DNA of 38,768 bases from Hyphomonadaceae bacterium BRH_c29 (GTDB lineage Bacteria; Pseudomonadota; Alphaproteobacteria; Caulobacterales; Hyphomonadaceae), in NCBI GenBank assembly GCA_000961695.1, contig LADW01000037.1:1-38768 (forward strand). The letters run 5' to 3'. The position numbers and the translations under genes were made by a program. Positions within the stretch are counted from its first letter, which is position 1. Each line of letters begins with the position of its first letter. Below, one piece after another: positions 33,004 to 38,768 of this stretch. The notes below the pieces were generated by a model. It was not told the origin of the DNA and made no database searches. It was given only the letters and a program-made list of their open reading frames with translations.

Positions 33004-34208
33004 CCCTCACCCTCTCTTCGCAGGCCTATCTGGCGGCGCCGCACGAGATGCTTGCCGCTATTGTGGCCGAAGGGCCTTATAATCAAACGAAAATCCCGAT
33101 CTTCGGCAAAATCCAGCTGTTGACGCGCCATGCGGCCATCCACGCGCTGCTGAAGGACAAGGACCTGTTCGCGGTCGACGCGCGCCATGCCGGGCACAAG
33201 GCGCCCTTTGCGCTGCCGCTGCTGCCGAAATCGCTGAAGATCATGGCGAACAATCTTCTGTCGCTGGACGATCCGGACCATGCCCGCCTGCGCCGCCTCG
33301 CCGATGCCCCGTTCCGCCGCGCTGCGATCCAGGCCCAGCGCCCGAAGATCGTCGCCTATGCCCACCAGTTGCTGAGCCAGATGGAGGCGGAGGGAAATAC
33401 CGACCTCGTCTCCGGCTTCTGCCGCCCGCTGCCCCTGAAAGTGATCTACGGCCTGCTGGGCTTCCGGCCCGAGACCGAGGCGAAGCTTGACCGCTCGCTC
33501 AGCAACCTGACCGCCAGTGACGCGCCGCTCACCATGCTGTGGGGCCTGATGCGCCTCGGGGGCATCCAGAATCTCCTGCGCGAGGAGTTCCGCGCCCTGC
33601 ACGAAAGCCCGCGTGAGGGCCTCGTCTCAGACCTTGTCCATGCCGAGGCCGACGGCCAGAAGATGAGCGAGGACGAACTGCTGGCCATGGTCTTCGTCCT
33701 GTTCGTCGCCGGGCATGAGACAACCACGCACCTCCTGTCCTCCGGCGTCTGGACGCTGCTCAGCCAGCCCGGCGCCGCCGAACAGGTCCGCGCCATGGAT
33801 GAAGAGGCCCGCCTCATCGCCGTGGACGAGCTGATGCGCTATTGCACGCCGGTCCAGATGACCAAGCCGCGCTTTGTCAGGCAGGACATGGAGTTCGAAG
33901 GCAGGGCGCTGAAGCGGGGCGACCGGCTGTTCGGCTTCCTCGCCGCCGGCAACATGGACCCGTCCGAGTTCGACACCCCGGACCAGCTGGACCTCGCCCG
34001 CCGGCCGAACCGTCATGTCGGCTTTGGCAGCGGCGCGCACCTCTGCCTCGGTATCCACCTCGCCCGCACCGAAGCCGAAGCGGCGCTGGACGTCCTCTTC
34101 ACCCGCTACCCGGCCCTCGCCATTGAAGGCGACCCGGCTGCCTGCAAATGGATCAGCCGTGCGGGCCTGCGCGGCCTGAAGCGTTTGCCGTTGCGGCTGG
34201 GCACGTGA
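33000..34208 (+). CDS. cytochrome P450
   Basis: Soluble bacterial class I-type P450 monooxygenase, 402 residues. The I-helix oxygen-activation motif AGHETT (237-242), the ExxR motif within VDELMRYC and the heme loop FGSGAHLCLGIHLAR with ligand C349 are all present. Helix C carries DDPDHARLRRLADAPF. It has no membrane anchor, so it needs a separate ferredoxin and reductase, neither of which is in the window. The substrate cannot be told; a fatty acid, terpene or hydroxylated aromatic are all possible. It overlaps the 45-residue ORF upstream and is followed by the broken gene at 34262. Confidence 0.95.
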   Translation: MTLTLSSQAYLAAPHEMLAAIVAEGPYNQTKIPIFGKIQLLTRHAAIHALLKDKDLFAVDARHAGHKAPFALPLLPKSLKIMANNLLSLDDPDHARLRRLADAPFRRAAIQAQRPKIVAYAHQLLSQMEAEGNTDLVSGFCRPLPLKVIYGLLGFRPETEAKLDRSLSNLTASDAPLTMLWGLMRLGGIQNLLREEFRALHESPREGLVSDLVHAEADGQKMSEDELLAMVFVLFVAGHETTTHLLSSGVWTLLSQPGAAEQVRAMDEEARLIAVDELMRYCTPVQMTKPRFVRQDMEFEGRALKRGDRLFGFLAAGNMDPSEFDTPDQLDLARRPNRHVGFGSGAHLCLGIHLARTEAEAALDVLFTRYPALAIEGDPAACKWISRAGLRGLKRLPLRLGT

Positions 34209-34261
34209 GGCAGAAAATAAGGTGTGCGGGACGAGCCATCGCCACATGAGGTCACTGCAGA

Positions 34262-34594
34262 ATGAGCATTGAAAGCAAATCCATCGCCGCACAGGCTGAG
34301 CTGCACCATCAGTACTTCCTTGGGCTGCAGCTGATGGTCGCCGTCGAAGAGTCGCGCCAGGTGGTTTTTGACTGGATGTTCCGGCTTTTCCGCCGCCAGC
34401 ATGAAGAGAAGTTTCTGTCGAGCTTCGGCAAGCTCGGCCTGACCGGGCTGCCCCATGCCGTCGCCTGCGCGAAATATCATGTCCTGTCGAACGGCATGGG
34501 CGGCGTGGCGGTCGAATATATGGAGGAGAGCGACCCAAAGCCTGGGTGCGCTTTCGCTATCCGCGCTTCCTCACTCCGTGGTGGGGCTTCGAGC
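34262..34594 (+). pseudogene. frameshifted and truncated remnant of an unknown conserved gene
   Basis: The first 92 codons (to the D of EYMEESD) look like a well-kept soluble protein (ELHHQYFLGLQLMVAVEESRQ, FRLFRRQHEEKFLSSFGKLG). From there the open frame becomes low-quality, while the -1 frame from about 34535 reads on with normal coding character: KAWVRFRYPRFLTPWWGFE. One lost base in the CCC run at 34534-34536 explains this. Even the repaired frame stops resembling protein at about 34595, exactly where the reverse-strand decarboxylase gene ends. So the gene suffered both a frameshift and loss of its 3' part. The family is not named by me; I recall similar intact proteins of roughly twice this length. 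Confidence 0.7.
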
Positions 34595-34597
34595 GAC

Positions 34598-35998
34598 CTA
34601 GAGGTCTTCAGTTAGTTCAAAAACCGCTCGGCGAACTGCGGAGAGCGTTTCTGTCACATCCCGTACGGTCGTTGCCCATGACGCAACACTGATCCTTATT
34701 GCCTGACGTCCCTGCCACGTCGTTGGACCAAACCAGGCTGTTCCAGAATCCTGAACATGTTTCGCTATTCTCGGAGCGAGCGTTTCATTATCCGGCCAGC
34801 TTGCAACGACCTGATTAAGAACGACGTCGTTCAGGATTTCAAACCCTATGCCTTCGAGACCTGCTGCGAACAGTCGGGCATGACTGCAACAGCGGTCAAT
34901 CAACTCTGCGACACCGCTCTTTCCAAGGCTTCTCAGCGCTGCCCAAACCTCGACGCCTCGTGTCGATCTTGAAAATTCGGGAACCATGTCCTTCGGAGCA
35001 ACTGTGCCGCCCACCTTCAAGTAAGGCGCCTGTGTTGCCATTGCCATGTGAACGGGCTCCGGCGATTTCGTGATTGCAATGCCGCAGTCATAAGGGGTGT
35101 TTAGCCATTTGTGGCCATCGACGACCCAGCTATCTGCCCGGTCATAAGCCGCGAGCTGCCCTGCGGTCTTGTCAGACGCAGCCGCCCACAAACCAAACGC
35201 GCCATCGACATGTATCCACGCACCTGACTCCGCAGCGTTTGCCGCAATCTCCCCGATAGGGTCGAACGCGCCTGAATTCAGATTACCCGCTTGCAACAGA
35301 ACGAGACAGGATGAATCCAGTTTCGGCATTGTACGCGCTATGACCCGGCCTTGAGCATCGCAAGGCACATATTCAATTTGCTCCGTACCAAAACCCAGAA
35401 GGGTGAGAGCTTTGATGGCCGTAACGTGGATTTGCTCACTTGCGATGATGCGAAGGGGAGGGCTGCCTTGGAGCCCTCGTTTCGAAATGTCCCATCCCTG
35501 CCGCGCCAGCAATGCATGGCGGGCGCCTGCAAGACAGGTGAAGTTTGCCATGGTGGCGCCGGTTGTGAAACCGACAGAAGACTGACGGGGCAAGCCCAGA
35601 ATCTCCAACAACCAGCGCGATGCGACGGCCTCCAGCTTCACGCCAACCGGACTCGTGGCGTCATTGAAAACAATTTGATCCCAAGTCGACGTCAGGACCC
35701 TCGCTCCAAGCGTGGCAGGAAGCGTCCCGCCAACCACAAGACCGAAAAAGCGGCCACCTGTCGATGCGACGGTGGCGGGCGACCCAAAAGTATCGAGCTT
35801 CCTGAGTGTGCCTTCAACAGTCTGGGGTGAATTCGGCATCGGCTCATCGAACGCCTTCAAAGCGGTGAGATCATCTTTGGATGGTGCGACGTGCCGGTCG
35901 GGGATGCCGGATATATATTTGGCGCCGAGGTCTGATGCCAATGCGAGCGCGGCGCCCGACTCTCGAAGCGGGCTTGCATCCAGTAGGGTTTGTGGCAT
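34598..35998 (-). CDS. PLP-dependent group II amino acid decarboxylase
   Basis: Pyridoxal-phosphate enzyme of 466 residues of the aromatic-amino-acid/glutamate/aspartate decarboxylase fold. Key residues are seen: H191 in SEQIHVTAIKAL (stacks on the cofactor), D265 in IHVDGAFGLW (salt bridge to the ring) and the Schiff-base lysine K297 in WVVDGHKWLNTPYDCG. The N-terminal segment includes SGIPDRHVAPS. Which amino acid it decarboxylates is not readable. GC content is visibly lower than in its neighbours (about half by eye in parts), and it ends at the breakpoint of the truncated gene. A divergent ArsR-type gene starts 40 bases away and likely controls it. Confidence 0.9.
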   Translation of the reverse strand: MPQTLLDASPLRESGAALALASDLGAKYISGIPDRHVAPSKDDLTALKAFDEPMPNSPQTVEGTLRKLDTFGSPATVASTGGRFFGLVVGGTLPATLGARVLTSTWDQIVFNDATSPVGVKLEAVASRWLLEILGLPRQSSVGFTTGATMANFTCLAGARHALLARQGWDISKRGLQGSPPLRIIASEQIHVTAIKALTLLGFGTEQIEYVPCDAQGRVIARTMPKLDSSCLVLLQAGNLNSGAFDPIGEIAANAAESGAWIHVDGAFGLWAAASDKTAGQLAAYDRADSWVVDGHKWLNTPYDCGIAITKSPEPVHMAMATQAPYLKVGGTVAPKDMVPEFSRSTRGVEVWAALRSLGKSGVAELIDRCCSHARLFAAGLEGIGFEILNDVVLNQVVASWPDNETLAPRIAKHVQDSGTAWFGPTTWQGRQAIRISVASWATTVRDVTETLSAVRRAVFELTEDL

Positions 35999-36017
35999 AG
36001 GAGTCTCTATCGATGTT

Positions 36018-36039
36018 TAGCAATATAGAAGAAATGCTA
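36018..36039. promoter_or_regulatory. possible operator between the decarboxylase and ArsR-type genes
   Basis: TAGCA (36018-36022) and TGCTA (36035-36039) form an inverted repeat with a 12-base AT-rich spacer inside the 40-base divergent intergenic region. The arms are short, so this is only suggestive of autoregulation. Confidence 0.3.
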
Positions 36040-36362
36040 TGCAGATGGTCCGGTCGTCAACCCATAATTTTTTGAAAGCGCTCTCCAATGAGAAAAGGCT
36101 GCAGATCCTTGAGTGGATATTGACACCCCGCGATCATTTCCCGGAGCAGCAGGATGGCGATCTTGTGGAGGACGGGGTCTGTATCAAGTTCATTACGGAC
36201 AAGATCGCGCTCAGCCAGCCGACTGTTACGTCGCATATGGCGGTGTTGGCCGCTGCCGGTTTGGTCACTTCGAAGCAAATAAAGAACTGGGTATTTTACA
36301 AGCCGGACCGCTCTGCAATCCAGGCCGCGATGAAGTCGTTGCGCGACGGTTTGGACGTATAG
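36039..36362 (+). CDS. ArsR-type winged-helix transcription regulator
   Basis: Small HTH regulator of 107 residues. The core pattern LKALSNEKRLQILEWIL, then the recognition region LSQPTVTSHMAVLAAAGLVTSKQIKNWVFYKPD, is classic for ArsR/SmtB. Between helices 2 and 3 is an acidic insert (about 28-48: PRDHFPEQQDGDLVEDGVC) with one cysteine. No metal-binding ELCVCD motif is present, so an organic or redox signal, or none, is likelier than a metal. The gene diverges from the decarboxylase across 40 bases and shares its low GC, so the two look like one acquired cassette. ATG 36045 is an alternative start. Confidence 0.88.
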   Translation: MQMVRSSTHNFLKALSNEKRLQILEWILTPRDHFPEQQDGDLVEDGVCIKFITDKIALSQPTVTSHMAVLAAAGLVTSKQIKNWVFYKPDRSAIQAAMKSLRDGLDV

Positions 36363-36492
36363 GCGAGAAGTTCGTATATCCAGTTGGATGAAGTTCGACG
36401 CTCACCGGTGTCGCGCTCCCCATCCAAATCCCTCTGATATTCAACACATTCCGGCCCTCCCCATGCCGTGAAGGGCGGTATAAGACAGGTCC

Positions 36493-37773
36493 ATGGACAG
36501 ACTCGTTATTCAAGGCGGCCACGAACTGAATGGCCGCATTCCCGTCTCCGGCGCCAAGAATTCGGCGCTGAAGCTGATGGTCGCCTGCCTGCTGACCGAT
36601 CAGCCGGTGACGCTCACCAATATGCCGAGCCTGGCAGACACGCGCTTTCTGGCGCAGCTGCTGGAGACGCTGGGCGTGGAAGTCTACTGGCCGAAGGGCG
36701 AGTCGACCTGCCACCTCAACGCTGCCGAGCTGAAAAGCACGATCGCGCCCTATGACCAGGTGCGGAAGATGCGGGCGAGCTTCAACGTGCTGGGGCCGCT
36801 GATCGCGCGGTCCGGCCATGCCACGGTCTCGCTGCCCGGCGGCTGTGCCATCGGGGCGCGGCCCGTGGACCTGCACCTGCAGGCGCTGGAAGCCATGGGC
36901 GCAGACCTGAAAGTCGAGCAGGGCTATGTGAAGGCCGCTGCCATCCATGGCCTCAAGGGCGCCCACATCAATTTCGCCATGCCGAGCGTCGGCGCGACCG
37001 AGCACGCCATGCTGACCGCCACGCTGGCCGAGGGCGAGACCATCCTCGAAAACGCCGCGCGCGAGCCTGAGATCGAAGACCTTGCAGATTGCCTCAACAA
37101 AATGGGCGCGAGGATCACCGGTGCGGGCACATCAGTGATCCGAATCCAGGGCGTCGATCACCTGAGCGGCACCACCCATGCCGTGATGCCGGACCGGATC
37201 GAGGCCGGCACCTATGCCATCGCGGCGGCGGCGGCTGGCGGCGATGTCACGCTGGACGGCTGCCCGGTTGAGGCGCTGGGCGCCATGATCGCCAAGCTGC
37301 GCGAGGCCGGCGTCACCGTCGATGCCGATGAGGCCGCCCACACGCTGCGCATCCGCCGCAATGGCACACGCCTCAAGGCCGTGAACCTCTCGACCCAGCC
37401 GCACCCCGGCTTCCCGACAGACCTGCAGGCCCAGTTCATGGCCCTGATGTCGCTGGCCGACGGCACGAGCGTTATCCGCGAGACGATCTTCGAGAACCGC
37501 TTCATGCACGCGCCCGAACTGACCCGCCTTGGCGCCGACATCAATGTGCGCGGGCAGGAGGCCATCGTGAAGGGCGTCCGCCAGCTCACCGCCGCGCCTG
37601 TCATGGCGACAGACCTGCGCGCGTCGGTCTCGCTTGTCATTGCAGGGCTTGCCGCAGAGGGCGAGACTGTGGTCAACCGGATCTACCACCTCGACCGGGG
37701 CTTTGAGCGGCTGGAAGCCAAGCTCACCGCCTGCGGCGCTGAGATTGAGCGCCGGACGGGGGAAGAGGAATAA
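36493..37773 (+). CDS. murA: UDP-N-acetylglucosamine 1-carboxyvinyltransferase
   Basis: First committed enzyme of peptidoglycan synthesis: transfers enolpyruvate from PEP to UDP-GlcNAc. The protein has 426 residues with K22/N23 in SGAKNSALK, the catalytic-loop C118 in [15 protein letters not shown] (the residue targeted by fosfomycin) and [18 protein letters not shown] with the conserved aspartate. It is full length. DUF2948 follows after 21 bases, the usual alphaproteobacterial order. The region upstream (36363-36492, 130 bases) is non-coding and lies at the right edge of the low-GC cassette. Confidence 0.97.
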   Translation: MDRLVIQGGHELNGRIPVSGAKNSALKLMVACLLTDQPVTLTNMPSLADTRFLAQLLETLGVEVYWPKGESTCHLNAAELKSTIAPYDQVRKMRASFNVLGPLIARSGHATVSLPGGCAIGARPVDLHLQALEAMGADLKVEQGYVKAAAIHGLKGAHINFAMPSVGATEHAMLTATLAEGETILENAAREPEIEDLADCLNKMGARITGAGTSVIRIQGVDHLSGTTHAVMPDRIEAGTYAIAAAAAGGDVTLDGCPVEALGAMIAKLREAGVTVDADEAAHTLRIRRNGTRLKAVNLSTQPHPGFPTDLQAQFMALMSLADGTSVIRETIFENRFMHAPELTRLGADINVRGQEAIVKGVRQLTAAPVMATDLRASVSLVIAGLAAEGETVVNRIYHLDRGFERLEAKLTACGAEIERRTGEEE

Positions 37774-37794
37774 ACCGGGTCTGAAGGGGCTGGC

Positions 37795-38247
37795 ATGTCT
37801 GAACTGAAACCACTCCGCCTTCTCGCTGAAGAGGCCGAGGATCTCGAGATCATTTCCGCTGCGGTGCAGGACGCCGTGGTGAAGGCCGAAAACCTGAACT
37901 ACGAGGCGCGCATCCACCGCTTCTCGCTGGAGATCAACCGCTATCGCTGGGAAGAGGGCGTCACCCAGCGCCGCGACGGCGAACGCATCCGCTCGCTGCT
38001 GGCCTTTGACGGCGTGCTGGGCGTGCGCACCCGCGCGATCACCAAGGTCGACCCGGAACTGATCCTGTCGCTCCTCAACGTCACCTTCGATCCCGCCCCC
38101 GAACCACCCGGCGGCACCGTCACCCTCCTGTTCGCAGGCGACGGCGAAATCGTCCTGGACGTCGAAGTGCTCGACGCCACGCTGCTTGACAGCGACTATA
38201 TCTGGAACACAAAGCACACCCCCAGCCACGAACGGCGCAAGCGTTAG
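37795..38247 (+). CDS. DUF2948 family protein
   Basis: Protein of 150 residues of the DUF2948 family, which commonly sits next to murA in alphaproteobacteria. Typical parts are LKPLRLLAEEAEDLEIISA, AVVKAENLNYEARIHRFSLEINRYRWE and, near the end, LFAGDGEIVLDVEVLDATL. It has no signal or membrane segment. No function has been assigned to the family. It is probably co-transcribed with murA. In many relatives the cluster continues with hisD; here an insertion sequence begins 49 bases after the stop. Confidence 0.9.
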   Translation: MSELKPLRLLAEEAEDLEIISAAVQDAVVKAENLNYEARIHRFSLEINRYRWEEGVTQRRDGERIRSLLAFDGVLGVRTRAITKVDPELILSLLNVTFDPAPEPPGGTVTLLFAGDGEIVLDVEVLDATLLDSDYIWNTKHTPSHERRKR

Positions 38248-38257
38248 GCCCTCACCT

Positions 38258-38295
38258 CCCATTGCTGCGCAATGGGTCCCTCCTCTCCCAGAGGG
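38258..38295. repeat. REP-like palindromic intergenic repeat, interrupted by the IS
   Basis: A hairpin CCCATTG-CTGCG-CAATGGG (38258-38276) is followed by CCTCTCCC-AGA-GGG (38282-38295). The second palindrome would normally continue AGAGG to mirror its left arm, but after GGG the IS end begins. I recall this two-hairpin element as a frequent intergenic repeat in alphaproteobacteria; only one copy was noticed in this window. The first hairpin may also end murA/DUF2948 transcription. Confidence 0.6.
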
Positions 38296-38768
38296 CTACA
38301 GCATTCACACATCGTGGTTGCATGGTTTGACGAAGTCTGATTCGTAATTGCCAAACGGGGAGGACGGCATGGATCGGACGTTGGGCCACTTTGGTGATCT
38401 GCGGCTGCAAAAAGGGGGGTCTTTCTTCTTGGCCGGCTGCTGGAACTTGGGGGCCGGGCCTTGCGGGTCCGGCGGCTTGGAGGCGACCGGGCCGGCGAGA
38501 TCCGGATCACGCGGTTTCTGCGCAACGCATCGGTGACGCCCGGGGAGATGGTGAGCGAAGCGGCTCGCCGGACGGCGGAGCGCTGCCAGGGCCATGAGGT
38601 TCTGGTGATCCAGGATACGACGGTGGTTCGTTCGCAAGGCGGTGGCGGGGATTATCTGCACGCGGTCCTGGCGCTGGACGCATCGGACGGTGCGCTTCTG
38701 GGTCTGGTGGACGCCAGCTTCCTGCAGCGTTCGTCGGGCCAAAAGGCGCAGCGCAAGGCGCTTCCGGT
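38296..38768 (+). mobile_element. IS4-family (IS50/Tn5-like) insertion sequence, left part
   Basis: The element begins near 38296: its first 19 bases (38296-38314) share 9 of 19 positions with the outer end of Tn5, with CACA aligned at the same place. The transposase starts 73 bases in and runs off the window, so the right end and target duplication cannot be seen. Confidence 0.75.
38369..38768 (+). CDS. Tn5-like transposase, partial, with a -1 frame break
   Basis: DDE transposase of the IS4/IS50 type, cut by the window end. It starts ATG 38369 after GGGGAGGA (38357-38364): MDRTLGHFGDLRLQK. At the run A5G6 (38409-38419) the coding character moves to the -1 frame, which reads KRGVFLLGRLLELGGR and on to RFLRNASVTPGEM, and VIQDTTVV. 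The D of QDTT aligns with D97 of Tn5 transposase (EDTT). In the zero frame the ORF ends by 38536. The shift may be programmed slippage or a one-base loss; the -1 frame has no start of its own because a TGA lies just upstream. Confidence 0.8.

Noticed and set aside
1..38768. CRISPR array or other regularly spaced repeat
   Set aside because: No direct repeats with regular spacers were noticed on reading, and no cas-like genes are present.

Overview
The window looks like chromosomal DNA of a marine, stalked or prosthecate alphaproteobacterium, most likely of the Hyphomonas / Hyphomonadaceae group. The grounds are the high G+C with strong third-position GC bias, the order Do-like protease - response regulator - histidine kinase - glnE, the murA-DUF2948 pair, split methylmalonyl-CoA mutase genes, a large TonB-dependent receptor and abundant secreted or lipoprotein peptidases. 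Family and genus are inferred from remembered resemblance, not from a search.

Left part (277-11660): an envelope-stress block (Do-type protease, OmpR-type regulator, sensor kinase) runs into glnE for nitrogen control. Next come a periplasmic protein with five EF-hands and a tightly overlapping trio: an ECF sigma factor, a one-helix membrane protein in the anti-sigma position, and a membrane-anchored metal-sensor-like protein. An amidase and a GFA-type zinc protein follow. They face two small reverse-strand genes, a zincin-like metallopeptidase and a YbjQ-type protein.

Middle part (11737-23397): the reverse strand carries mutA and mutB, with two small unrecognised genes wedged between them. 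Diverging from mutA is a 114-residue unknown gene behind a Fur-box-like palindrome. Then come a carboxymuconolactone-decarboxylase-family/SDR pair, a GH43 lipoprotein, a nitronate monooxygenase, an M15 peptidase overlapping a holin-like three-helix protein (resembling a gene-transfer-agent or phage lysis pair), and glycerol kinase.

Right part (23453-32577): a 991-residue TonB-dependent receptor, a secreted S9 peptidase, a lipoprotein M3 oligopeptidase and a DAACS symporter lie side by side. Together they suggest capture, trimming and import of peptides or amino acids. Three strong hairpin terminators are visible in the window, at 20902, 23453 and 28777.

Far right (32713-38768): a tRNA-Thr is followed by a 45-residue basic ORF overlapping a cytochrome P450. 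The next gene is broken by a frameshift and truncated. It abuts a lower-GC cassette of a PLP-dependent decarboxylase and a divergent ArsR-type regulator, which looks acquired. murA and DUF2948 follow. The window ends inside a Tn5/IS50-like IS4-family element that interrupts a palindromic repeat and carries a -1 frame break in its transposase. I found no CRISPR array, no integrase and no replication origin. No unmistakably new system is visible. The best leads are the EF-hand/ECF-sigma/sensor module, the Fur-boxed unknown gene, the small genes inside the mutase operon, the separate lysis pair, and the decarboxylase cassette with its broken neighbour.
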